Below, in pieces: positions 1-7,388 of a stretch of DNA of 34,049 nt. The DNA is taken from the NCBI GenBank assembly GCA_021780435.1, contig JAJXYV010000264.1, forward strand, positions 1-34,049. Direction: 5' to 3'. The notes beneath the pieces were generated by a model. That model saw only the letters and a list, made by a program, of their open reading frames with translations, searched no databases and was not told the DNA's origin. Both the position numbers and the translations under genes were made by a program. Position 1 is the first letter of the stretch; each line of letters starts with the position of its first letter. The stretch comes from Pseudomonadota bacterium. Its GTDB lineage: Bacteria; Pseudomonadota; Alphaproteobacteria; Rhizobiales; Beijerinckiaceae.

Positions 1-548
1 GCCACATCCTCCGCCTCGGCCTCGGCGCCCGGCGCGCGAAAGGGGTCGTGAAAGGCGTCGAGCGAACCCTGCTCGCCGGAGGAGGATCCCGTCATGCCCT
101 TGCGTAATTCCGGCGCTTTGCCGGCGATCTGGTCGAGCGCGGCATAGGGATTCTGGAACAACGTCTCGTCATTCATCATCGTCCGGGCGTTCGGATCCTT
201 TTCCGCGTCCTTGCCCTTCAGTTCGGCCGCGCCCTGTTGATCTCCCTCGGGCGGAGCCTTGTTGGGCTCGCCTTCGGTCGTTCCGGGCTTCTGCTCCTTG
301 TCCTGCTGGTCGCGAACGCCTTTCTTGTTCTTGGCGAAATCCTCCATTTTCACCGGATTGAAATAGCGCGCGATAATCGTCTGCGAATCCTTGTTGGTGG
401 AGTTCAAAATCCACAACACCAGAAAGAAGGCCATCATCGCGGTGACGAAATCCGCATAGGCTATCTTCCACGCGCCGCCGTGATGCCCCTCCTCGCCTTC
501 GACGCGGCGCCGAACGATGATGACTTCCTGCGCCGGCTCCTCACTCAT
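1..548 (-). CDS. motB: Flagellar motor stator protein MotB (3' end cut by window edge)
   Basis: MotB anchors the stator to peptidoglycan and forms the ion channel with MotA. The visible part is 182 codons and stays open at the left edge, so the C-terminal OmpA-like peptidoglycan-binding domain is outside. A cytoplasmic basic N-terminus is followed by the signature KIAYADFVTAMMAFFLVLW, a single membrane helix at about residues 29-48, with Asp33 as the expected proton-binding residue. After it comes a long hydrophilic linker rich in Lys, Glu, Asp and Gln, a linker type common in alphaproteobacterial MotB. The ATG at 546-548 overlaps the end of the upstream fliH-like gene by 8 bp, which indicates translational coupling. 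motA is not adjacent; it lies at 22580. Identity is firm; the full length is unknown. Confidence 0.95.
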   Translation of the reverse strand, partial: MSEEPAQEVIIVRRRVEGEEGHHGGAWKIAYADFVTAMMAFFLVLWILNSTNKDSQTIIARYFNPVKMEDFAKNKKGVRDQQDKEQKPGTTEGEPNKAPPEGDQQGAAELKGKDAEKDPNARTMMNDETLFQNPYAALDQIAGKAPELRKGMTGSSSGEQGSLDAFHDPFRAPGAEAEAEDV

Positions 549-1224
549 CGGCGGAGCTCCGCGGCAGGGCGCCCAAAGCCTCCAGCCAGGGACCGAGCTG
601 GGTTTCGACGATCGTGTCCTCGACGCAGACGCGAACGTCGATCGACTCGCTGGGCTTGAATGCGATCCGCGCCTTGTGCGCGCGGAATTTCTCCTCCAGC
701 GCGGCGAGGAGATCGGCGGGCCCGGAAATCTCGAACAGCGACGGCGAGCGCGCCGCGAACAGGGCTTCGAGCGTCCCGACCAGCGCTTCCGTGACGCGCG
801 CTATGGCCAGTTGCGTCAGGAACGGCCGCAGGATATGGGCGATCGTCTGCGCGCAACGCCGCTCGAAGTCCTGAAGCGCCGCATAGTGCGCCGCGGCTAG
901 GCGCTCGCCCTCATTTTCCGCCCAGTTTGCGCGCGCTTTTGCGATTTCGTCTTTCTGACGCGCACGAAGGCGATCGATTTCATCCTCTCTTTCCTTCAGG
1001 CCAATCGCACGACCCTCCTCGAAAGCCTGGAGATGCGCTTGCTCCAGCCGGCGCGCCGGCTCCCCGGCGTCGGGCGCCGGCTTCTCGAATTGCCGCAGAA
1101 GGGGCGATTTTCGTTCGGGCGCCTCGGCGGCGCTCGCCCGCGGCGGCCACGGCCTGACGTCGGCCGGACGCGCCTCCGCCTGCTGCTGGCGCGCGAGATA
1201 TTGGGCGAAAGGAACCGGCTTCAT
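541..1224 (-). CDS. fliH: FliH-like flagellar export ATPase regulator
   Basis: This is a 227-residue soluble protein of the FliH/YscL family, which binds and restrains the export ATPase FliI and links it to the C ring. The N-terminal third is Pro/Ala-rich and disordered-looking. Residues about 60-115 form a charged helical, coiled-coil-like stretch. The C-terminal half has the family pattern, including RCAQTIAHILRPFL, an ISGP step and a terminal DTIVETQLGPWLEAL motif. I chose the ATG at 1222-1224 because it overlaps the fliF stop as ATGA; an upstream in-frame codon at 1248 would add eight residues inside fliF. Its place between fliF and motB supports the call. Sequence conservation in this family is low, so the name rests on C-terminal pattern plus context. 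Confidence 0.82.
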   Translation of the reverse strand: MKPVPFAQYLARQQQAEARPADVRPWPPRASAAEAPERKSPLLRQFEKPAPDAGEPARRLEQAHLQAFEEGRAIGLKEREDEIDRLRARQKDEIAKARANWAENEGERLAAAHYAALQDFERRCAQTIAHILRPFLTQLAIARVTEALVGTLEALFAARSPSLFEISGPADLLAALEEKFRAHKARIAFKPSESIDVRVCVEDTIVETQLGPWLEALGALPRSSADE

Positions 1225-2867
1225 ACGCGCTCCCCGTGACGAATCCATTGCTTGAGTATCGCCGCCGCCTGCGCCTCATCGAGTTCGATGAGCTGTTCAA
1301 GGCGCTTCTGCGGCGCGCGGCTGCGGCGCGGCGTCCAGTCCTCGAGCAGCGCCTGGTCCTCGCGTGGCGCCTGCCCGATCATCGCTGGCTCTCCCAGCGC
1401 GTCGAGCGCAGGCGAGGCGCCGGCGCCCGCCAGCGCGAGCGCGCCCTCGGCGGCCGGCGGCTCGCGCATTTCAATCAAGGCGCGGGTCGCGGGGCGCAAG
1501 CCGACCCAGACGACGAGCACGGCGACGCCGAGCATGGCGAGCGCGCTGACGATGCTGCCGAACTGGCGCATCAGCGCCTCGGTGAGCGAAATCGGCGGAA
1601 CCGGCTCCAGTTCCTTGCCGCTGTCGATGAAATCCACCGCCGCGACCTTGATGACGTCGCCGCGATCCTTGCGCAGCCCGGCGGCCGAGGACACGAGTTG
1701 CTCGATCTCGGCGATCTGCTTGTCGACCTGTTCGGGCGCGGCCTTGTCGCCGAGCGTCGCCACTAGGCCAGGACGATTGACGAGAACGGCGACGGAAAGA
1801 TGTTCGATGGCGAAACCGTTCGAAACCGTGGACATGGTCTTGGAGGAGATCTCGTAATTGGTCAGATCCTCCTTCTTGTTGCTTTCCTCGCTGGTCTGTT
1901 TGCCGGCGCCCTGTGAGGGATTGGGCTGCGGCACGTTCTGACCGACCGTTGTCGGCTGCTGCGACGAGGTGTTCTGCGAGCTTTGAGTCTCCTTGTCCGT
2001 GCGCACCGAACGTTCGACCTTGGAATCCGGATCATAGGTCGTCTCGGTCGTTTCCTTCTTGTCGGTATTGAGACGGACCGCGACGCTGATCTGGAAATTG
2101 CGCAGCGAGAGATAGGGCGCGAGCGTCCGCCGCACATTGGTCTGGATTTCGTCGCTCACCCCCTTTTCGAGCGCGAGCATCTTGCCCGGACCGGAATCGC
2201 CGCCATCTTCGCCCGACGCCAGAAGCTGGCCATCGACATTGAGCACGGTCACCTGATCCACCTTCATGCCCGGCATCGCGGCGGCCACGAGATGACGCAC
2301 CGCCTGGGCGATCAGGGCGCTGTCCACGCCCTCCGTACGCAGGACGACCGAAGCCGATGGCGGCTGCTTGGCGCGGCGGAACGATCCTTCGTCCGGCATG
2401 ACGAGGTGCACGCGCGCGGCCCGGACGCCCTTCATGGTCTGGATGGTGCGCGCCAGTTCGCCCTCGAGCGCGCGAACCCGCGTGATTTCCTGCATGAAGG
2501 AGGTGAGGCCGAGCGAGCCGAGCTTGTCGAATAATTCATAACCCGTGCCGCCCGCGCGCGGCAGGCCCTGCTCGGCAAGCAGCATGCGGGCGCGCGCGGT
2601 GTCGCCATAGGCGACATAAACGGTTGCGCCGTCGGCGGAAACGTCGAAGCCGACGCCCGCTTCCTTGAGCGCGGCGCCAATGCGCGTCACATCCTCCTTG
2701 TCGAGTCCGGCGTAAAGAATCTCGTTGGTCGGACGGCTCAGAAAATAACCCGCCGCGCCCACGAGACCGAAGACCGCGACGCCGATCGCCGCGAGGAGCG
2801 CCAGACGGCGCGGCCCAAGCGCAAGGAGATTGGAGACGAGGCGTTCGAATTGTTCGCGGAAGGCCAT
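1221..2867 (-). CDS. fliF: Flagellar MS-ring protein FliF
   Basis: FliF forms the MS ring in the inner membrane, the base on which the C ring, rod and export gate assemble. The product is 548 residues, a normal length. A first membrane helix lies at about residues 22-44. The secretin/YscJ-like ring-building motifs follow, with conserved segments such as RMLLAEQGLP, SFMQEITRVRALEGELART and ARVHLVMP. The middle contains a polar Gln/Ser/Thr/Pro-rich insertion. A second membrane helix lies around residue 435-460, and the acidic C-terminus ending in AILKQWIRHG is the FliG-binding tail. It is the first gene of a fliF-fliH-motB operon with overlapping ends. The 179 bp upstream of it (2868-3046) carry no gene and must hold its promoter or be read through from 3047. 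Confidence 0.97.
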   Translation of the reverse strand: MAFREQFERLVSNLLALGPRRLALLAAIGVAVFGLVGAAGYFLSRPTNEILYAGLDKEDVTRIGAALKEAGVGFDVSADGATVYVAYGDTARARMLLAEQGLPRAGGTGYELFDKLGSLGLTSFMQEITRVRALEGELARTIQTMKGVRAARVHLVMPDEGSFRRAKQPPSASVVLRTEGVDSALIAQAVRHLVAAAMPGMKVDQVTVLNVDGQLLASGEDGGDSGPGKMLALEKGVSDEIQTNVRRTLAPYLSLRNFQISVAVRLNTDKKETTETTYDPDSKVERSVRTDKETQSSQNTSSQQPTTVGQNVPQPNPSQGAGKQTSEESNKKEDLTNYEISSKTMSTVSNGFAIEHLSVAVLVNRPGLVATLGDKAAPEQVDKQIAEIEQLVSSAAGLRKDRGDVIKVAAVDFIDSGKELEPVPPISLTEALMRQFGSIVSALAMLGVAVLVVWVGLRPATRALIEMREPPAAEGALALAGAGASPALDALGEPAMIGQAPREDQALLEDWTPRRSRAPQKRLEQLIELDEAQAAAILKQWIRHGERV

Positions 2868-3046
2868 TCCGAATTCCGGCGCGGACGGTTGACTTCAAGC
2901 CGCATCTTCCGCCGGCAAACTTGCGCGGGGGTTTTCACGGAAAGAATTTGGAAAGGATTTTGACGATGGCGGGTTGGCGCCGCGCGCTCAACGGCGACGG
3001 CCGCCCGAAAATGCGCGGCTGTTGAGGCGGCTCTTAGAACGTGAAA
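2868..3046 (-). other. Non-coding gap upstream of fliF
   Basis: This 179-bp stretch separates the methyltransferase stop from the fliF start. I see short GC-rich inverted elements but no T-run typical of an intrinsic terminator, and no convincing sigma-54 or CtrA-type promoter. It is the only place for an own fliF promoter in this part of the window, so regulatory content is inferred from position only. Confidence 0.3.
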
Positions 3047-3646
3047 TCAATGAGGCAGATGGGAGGCCGCAAGGGCGCGCAATTCGGCTTCGGGCACAGG
3101 GGCCTTGCTGGCGATCGCCCAGAGATCGAACGAGGCCGGACGGCGAATATGGGCCACCGAGGCGAAGCCCGCCGCCATCAGTTCGCGCGCCAGCAATTGA
3201 TCGGTAAACCCGCATTTATGCGCCATGAAATGATTTCCGGCGGCAAGCGCGCTGCGCAGCCCGAAAAGAATATCGAGCGGCGCAATGGGTCCCGCGGGCG
3301 AGATATAGGCCGCCTCGACCAATTGGCCTTCCGCGACCAACGCCGAGACGGATTGGAGATCCGGACACGTGATCACGGCATAGCCGTCGCATTTGACGAC
3401 CCTGCGGAACTCGGCCAGAGCGATCGGCACTTCATGGGGATAGAGATGCTCGATATTGTGGGCGGAGTAGAGCGCGTCCACGCTTTCGTTTGCCACCGCC
3501 TCCATATTGACCATCGTGCCGATAATGTCCGGCCGCGCGCCGACATCGATATCGAAGCGCAACTCTCGCCAGCCGTCGCCGGCGAAGACCGGCGTCGTAT
3601 GTTCTTTCCGGTTGCCGCCGCAGCCGACATGGAGGAAGGTTTTCAC
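3047..3646 (-). CDS. Small class I SAM-dependent methyltransferase
   Basis: The 199-residue product has a class I methyltransferase fold. Motif I is FLHVGCGGN near the N-terminus (SAM glycine loop), an acidic strand end follows (RFDIDVGA), and the core helix region reads ALYSAHNIEHLYPHE, with a late strand YAVITCPDL. I chose a GTG start at 3644-3646 because AAAGGA lies 6 nt upstream and the SAM motif begins right after it; the open frame continues upstream but is inside the glycosyltransferase gene in another frame. It sits 31 bp after the glycosyltransferase and on the same strand. The substrate is not evident. A role in methylating a flagellin glycan, a glycan precursor or flagellin itself is an inference from position; an unrelated small-molecule methyltransferase is equally possible on sequence. 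Confidence 0.85.
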   Translation of the reverse strand: MKTFLHVGCGGNRKEHTTPVFAGDGWRELRFDIDVGARPDIIGTMVNMEAVANESVDALYSAHNIEHLYPHEVPIALAEFRRVVKCDGYAVITCPDLQSVSALVAEGQLVEAAYISPAGPIAPLDILFGLRSALAAGNHFMAHKCGFTDQLLARELMAAGFASVAHIRRPASFDLWAIASKAPVPEAELRALAASHLPH

Positions 3647-3677
3647 GTCTTGTCCTTTCTTTGCGCGCGATGGGTCT

Positions 3678-6143
3678 TCAGGCGACGAACAGATTGATCG
3701 TCGCCGGCTTTTCCCCCGCGGCATAGCGACGCCACATGAGGCGGAAAGCCTGCTCCAATCCGGCGGCGAAACGTTTTGCGTCGCTGAAGGGCGCGTCGCG
3801 CAACGCCTCGCGCAGGGCCGGCCGATGCGCGGCGAGCCAGTCTGGGTCGCTGGCGAGCGCGACCGCCTTCGCCACGTAATCTTCGGGCGACGCGGCCACG
3901 CATTCTCGCGCGCCAAGCCCCATGTAATGCAGGAATGAAAAGGTCTGCCGCGAGGCCAGCCTGTCGCTCGGCAAGGTGACGACCGGAACCCCCATCCACA
4001 AGGCGTCGCAGGTCGTGGTCGCGCCGCCGAACGGGAAGGGATCGAGCGCGATGTCGATGTCATTATATTCGGTCAGCATGTCGCGATAGACCGAGGCGCC
4101 GCGCCATTCGACCCGCTCCGGCGCGAGCCCCGCCGCCGCGAAGGATGCGGCCAGGCTTTCGCGCGCGCTCGCTTCCGCCAGGCTCCGCGATTTGAGGACG
4201 AGCCGCGAATGCGGCACGGCGTTCAGCACCCGCGCCCAAAGCGCGATGACGCTTGGCGCGAGCTTGGTGATATTGTTGAAACTGCCGAAGGTCACATGAC
4301 CGCGGCTGAGGCAGGGCGGCGCGGCGAGCGGAGCCTCCGCCGCGAGCACCGTATAGCAGAAACGCCCGAACGGCAGGCGCGCCAGGGCCTCCGTATAGCA
4401 GGCGTCTGCGGCGGGCGGCGCGGAAACGGGGTCGAGGATCAAATAATCCATCGAGGGCAAGCCCGTCGTGCCAGTGTGGCCGACCCAATGGACCTGAACC
4501 GGCGCGGGCTTGAGGCCGAACAATACGACACGCGTTTTATTGGTGTGGCCGGCGAGATCGACCAGGATGTCGATCTCGTCCTCGCGAATCATCTCGGCGA
4601 CTTCGGCGTCGCTCTTGCCGAAAATGTCGCGCCAATGTTCGGCCGCGCCGCGGGCGCGCGCCGTCCATTCATCTAGCGTCGTGCAGTTGTAATAGCAGAA
4701 GATTTCGTAGCGCTCGCGGTCATGCGCCTCGAGTGCGCCGATGGAGAAGAAACACACCGGATGGGCGTTGAAATCGCCCGATACGAAACCGATGCGCAAT
4801 TTTCTTTCCGGCGACCGGTCGCGACCGGGAAAGCCCCGCGGATCTGGGCGGTCGAACGCGGCGCCGAAGACACGGGCGGTCGCCAGAGCGTCCGCATTGC
4901 CGTAACGCTCGGAATATTGCATCGCCATCAGCATGTTGCTGTAGGCCGGCGCATAATCGGGATCGAGCTCGATTACGCGCTCATAGGCGTCAAGCGCATC
5001 CTCGCGCCTTCCCAGATTTTGCAGGGCGACGCCAAGATTGTTCTGCGCCGCCGCAAAATTGGGATTAGCCGCCAGAGCCTTGGCGAAACAGGCGACAGCC
5101 CGCTCCGCGCTCGCGCGGCCGAGAAGCTGGTTCGCCAGATTGAAATGCGACGACGCCCGCGCGTCTTCCTCGAGAAGCGCGATCGCCTTCTCGTAAGCGG
5201 CAATCGCCTCGTCCGTCCGGTCGATCTGCAGCAGGGATGCGCCGAGATTGTTGTAGCCCTCGAGATAATCCGGGTCGAGCTCCAGCGCGCGGGCAAAACA
5301 GGGAAGGGATTCGTCGAATTTCCCCTCGGCGAAAAAAATCGAGCCGAGCGTGGCGTGCGCGGCGGCGAGGCCGGGCCGCAATTGGAGGGCGCAGCGCGCG
5401 GCCGCGTGGGCCGCCTCGCACTCGCGCCGCGCCAGGAGCAAAACCGCCTTGTTGTTATAGGCTTCGGCATAAGCCGGACGCAGGGCGATGGCGCGGTCGA
5501 AGCTCTTCAGCGCCTCGTCGAAATCCCCGCAGGCCCGCCTCAGATTTCCGAGCGTGTTATGCGCCTCCGGGCAAGAAGGATTGAGCGCCAGCGCCTTTTC
5601 GACCGCTTCCCGCGCCGCGTCAGGCTGCCAATTTTCGAGCAGGGCCTTGGCCAGATTGGCCCAGGCGTCCGCATAATCGTCACGCAACGCCGCTGCGGCG
5701 CGATAAGACGCGATCGCCTCCTCGCGGTGTCCGAGCTTTTCCTGAATGGAGCCCAGCGCATTGCGGGCTTCGGGATAAGCATAGCGAAACTCCAAGGCGC
5801 GATAGACGGCCGCGAGCGCCTCGTGCGGCCGGCCCAGCGCGAGCAGAACGAGACCCAGATTGTTGTGGAACGTGGGCTCGCCGCGCTGCGCCAGCGCCTC
5901 GCGGATGAAGGTTTCGGCGAGGTCGTCGCGTCCGAGCTGATGCGCGAGAACCCCCATGCCATGGAGCGCGTCGGCGTGAAGCGGCGCCGCCGCCAGAATG
6001 GCGCGATAGAGCTTTTCGGCTTCCTCAAGCGCGCCGGCCCGATGCGCCTGCGCCGCAAGGGCAAAGCTTTGCCGCAGGACCTCCTGCGGCGACAACCGAA
6101 TCTGTACCGGTCCAGCCTGTCGCTGCGCCCCAATGCTCGTCAT
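3678..6143 (-). CDS. TPR plus GT41 (OGT-like) glycosyltransferase, FlmG-like candidate flagellin glycosyltransferase
   Basis: The 821-residue product has about ten to eleven TPR units at residues 25-405, joined to a C-terminal O-GlcNAc-transferase-type GT-B domain at about 445-810. The catalytic domain shows RIGFVSGDFNAHPVCFF (conserved His near 461), VDLAGHT, FGSFNNITKLAP (conserved Lys near 627) and DALWMGVPVVTLPS. In Caulobacter the TPR-GT41 protein FlmG glycosylates flagellins, with the TPR part binding the substrate. The gene follows the flagellin gene here, so flagellin is the likely acceptor (inference); the sugar donor is unknown, and no pseudaminic or legionaminic acid synthesis genes are in the window. 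I chose the ATG at 6141-6143, with GAGGGG just upstream. An ATG at 6182 is the alternative. The longest frame starts inside the flagellin terminator and is unlikely. Confidence 0.9.
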   Translation of the reverse strand: MTSIGAQRQAGPVQIRLSPQEVLRQSFALAAQAHRAGALEEAEKLYRAILAAAPLHADALHGMGVLAHQLGRDDLAETFIREALAQRGEPTFHNNLGLVLLALGRPHEALAAVYRALEFRYAYPEARNALGSIQEKLGHREEAIASYRAAAALRDDYADAWANLAKALLENWQPDAAREAVEKALALNPSCPEAHNTLGNLRRACGDFDEALKSFDRAIALRPAYAEAYNNKAVLLLARRECEAAHAAARCALQLRPGLAAAHATLGSIFFAEGKFDESLPCFARALELDPDYLEGYNNLGASLLQIDRTDEAIAAYEKAIALLEEDARASSHFNLANQLLGRASAERAVACFAKALAANPNFAAAQNNLGVALQNLGRREDALDAYERVIELDPDYAPAYSNMLMAMQYSERYGNADALATARVFGAAFDRPDPRGFPGRDRSPERKLRIGFVSGDFNAHPVCFFSIGALEAHDRERYEIFCYYNCTTLDEWTARARGAAEHWRDIFGKSDAEVAEMIREDEIDILVDLAGHTNKTRVVLFGLKPAPVQVHWVGHTGTTGLPSMDYLILDPVSAPPAADACYTEALARLPFGRFCYTVLAAEAPLAAPPCLSRGHVTFGSFNNITKLAPSVIALWARVLNAVPHSRLVLKSRSLAEASARESLAASFAAAGLAPERVEWRGASVYRDMLTEYNDIDIALDPFPFGGATTTCDALWMGVPVVTLPSDRLASRQTFSFLHYMGLGARECVAASPEDYVAKAVALASDPDWLAAHRPALREALRDAPFSDAKRFAAGLEQAFRLMWRRYAAGEKPATINLFVA

Positions 6144-6213
6144 CCCCGCCCCTCGCCTGCGTTCCGCAACGGACTGAAACATGGCAAGCTGGCGCGAGGC
6201 TGTGCGGACCGCC

Positions 6214-6246
6214 AAGGAAAAGGCCGCGCCCTCGTCAGGCGCGGCC
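6214..6246 (-). terminator. Rho-independent terminator downstream of flagellin
   Basis: On the minus strand a perfect 9-bp stem (GGCCGCGCC and GGCGCGGCC, plus-strand 6222-6230 and 6238-6246) encloses a 7-nt loop and is followed by TTTTCCTT. It lies about 33 nt after the flagellin stop codon. It should end the abundant flagellin transcript, leaving the glycosyltransferase to read-through or to its own weak promoter in the short gap. Confidence 0.9.
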
Positions 6247-6278
6247 TCGGTTCGAGCACCCGGTTAAAAATCAGAAGA

Positions 6279-7211
6279 TTACTGGAACAGTTTCAGGATC
6301 ATCTGGCTCGACTGGTTGGCGATGGAAAGCGACTGCACGCCAAGCTGTTGCTGCGTCTGCAAGGCCTGGAGGCGGGTCGACACCTGGTTCATGTCGGCGT
6401 CCACCAGCGAAGCGACGCCATTGGTCAGGCTGCTCTGCATGGCGGAGACGAACGTCTGCTGGGTCGTGACCTGCTCCTGGGCCGCGCCGATCGTCGCCGC
6501 GGCGGTTTCGAGCGAGGTGATCGTGGCGTTGACCGAGGTCAACATAGCCTGGATCGAGGTCGTGGCGCTTGAGGTCGAGACGTTGAATGCTCCGGTGCCC
6601 AGAACAGCGCCCGATCCGGCGCCGCCGACCGCGGTCAGAATGCCGCCGGAAGCCGCGGCGACCGAAGTCGCCGCGGTGCCATTGGTGAACAGGTTCACCG
6701 AGCCCGCCGCGACCGAAATATAGCCGGCGCCGCCGCTGTTCGTATAGCTGCCGACAAGGTCGACGCTGCCGGTCGCCGCGGCATTGGTCGAGCCATTGAC
6801 CGTGCCGTTCAGCCAGTTCTGGCCGTTGAAGGCGGCGCCCGTCGCGATCTGCAGCAACGAATTCTGCTGGGCGGTGATGTCCGCCTGAATCTGGCTCAGG
6901 TTGGCGCCCGGGTTTTGGGCGGAGACGAGATCATTCTTGATGTTGTTGACGACCGAAACTGTCTGTTCGAGCGCGGTGGTGAAGGTCGACAGCATCGAAG
7001 CGCTGGTTTTCAGCGCCGAGGTGACGGCGCCCAAGGCGCCATTATCGGAGGTCATCGTGGTGGCGATCGACCAATAGGACGTGTTGTCCGACGCATGCTG
7101 AATTGCGAGGCCGGTCGAGAGCTCACTCTGCACCCCCGACAGCGAATTCTGCGTCATGGTCAGGCTCTGGAGGGCGGTCAGGGCGGAGGCGTTGGTCAGC
7201 AGATAAGACAT
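6279..7211 (-). CDS. Flagellin
   Basis: This is a 310-residue filament subunit. The N-terminal D0/D1 region (about 1-135) reads SYLLTNASALTALQSL and then SGVQSELSTGLAI, and the C-terminal D0/D1 region (about 225-310) ends QLGVQSLSIANQSSQMIL. The central segment, about residues 140-225, is short and dominated by Ser, Thr, Gly and Ala with no Cys, giving many possible O-glycosylation sites. The length resembles other alphaproteobacterial flagellins. It is the only flagellin in the window, whereas many relatives have several. AGAGGA lies about 10 nt before the ATG. It follows fliP after a 177-bp gap with regulatory-looking elements, and is closed by a strong terminator, so it is probably expressed as its own unit. 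Confidence 0.96.
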   Translation of the reverse strand: MSYLLTNASALTALQSLTMTQNSLSGVQSELSTGLAIQHASDNTSYWSIATTMTSDNGALGAVTSALKTSASMLSTFTTALEQTVSVVNNIKNDLVSAQNPGANLSQIQADITAQQNSLLQIATGAAFNGQNWLNGTVNGSTNAAATGSVDLVGSYTNSGGAGYISVAAGSVNLFTNGTAATSVAAASGGILTAVGGAGSGAVLGTGAFNVSTSSATTSIQAMLTSVNATITSLETAAATIGAAQEQVTTQQTFVSAMQSSLTNGVASLVDADMNQVSTRLQALQTQQQLGVQSLSIANQSSQMILKLFQ

Positions 7212-7294
7212 GGCGAGGCGTTCCTCTGGGATGTTTGAACGAAACGGACGACATCCCGGGCTTTCCGGAACAACAGGAGCGGCCTCATGCCTTC

Positions 7295-7309
7295 GAGCCC
7301 TGGCGGCTC
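7295..7309 (-). promoter_or_regulatory. Hairpin in the flagellin leader
   Basis: GAGCC-GCCAG-GGCTC on the minus strand forms a 5-bp stem, extendable by a G-U and an A-U pair. It lies about 85-100 nt upstream of the flagellin start, so it would be in the 5' leader if transcription starts at the AT-rich region further up. In Caulobacter and rhizobia FlbT acts on the flagellin mRNA leader; a role for this hairpin is inference only. Confidence 0.3.
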
Positions 7310-7317
7310 AACCCATC

Positions 7318-7329
7318 GTGCTTGAGCAC
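7318..7329. promoter_or_regulatory. Short palindrome upstream of flagellin
   Basis: GTGCT and AGCAC form perfect 5-bp inverted arms around a 2-bp centre. It lies between the AT-rich candidate promoter and the leader hairpin. It could be an operator half-site pair; nothing in the sequence names the regulator. Confidence 0.25.
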
Positions 7330-7345
7330 AACCTATGCGGGAATT

Positions 7346-7362
7346 GTTTATCAATATTTAAC
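7346..7362 (+). promoter_or_regulatory. CtrA-like box upstream of flagellin
   Basis: The site reads GTTTA, seven bases, TTAAC, one mismatch from the CtrA consensus TTAA-N7-TTAAC. It is in the only strongly AT-rich part of the fliP-flagellin gap, about 135 bp before the flagellin ATG. CtrA controls flagellar genes in many alphaproteobacteria. A single near-consensus site can occur by chance, so the call is tentative. Confidence 0.4.
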
Positions 7363-7388
7363 AGGCGCGCCCGCGCGTTATTTTTCGC

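Noticed and set aside
2868-3046. Terminator between the methyltransferase and fliF
   Set aside because: Short GC-rich inverted repeats exist, but there is no stable stem followed by a T-run.
3647-4063. Upstream extension of the methyltransferase frame
   Set aside because: It lies within the glycosyltransferase gene in another frame and is Arg/Ser/Pro-rich; the GTG at 3646 has a strong ribosome site.
4722-6572. Open frame of about 615 codons on the plus strand opposite the glycosyltransferase
   Set aside because: Antisense shadow of TPR repeats, crossing the terminator and the flagellin end; no domain.
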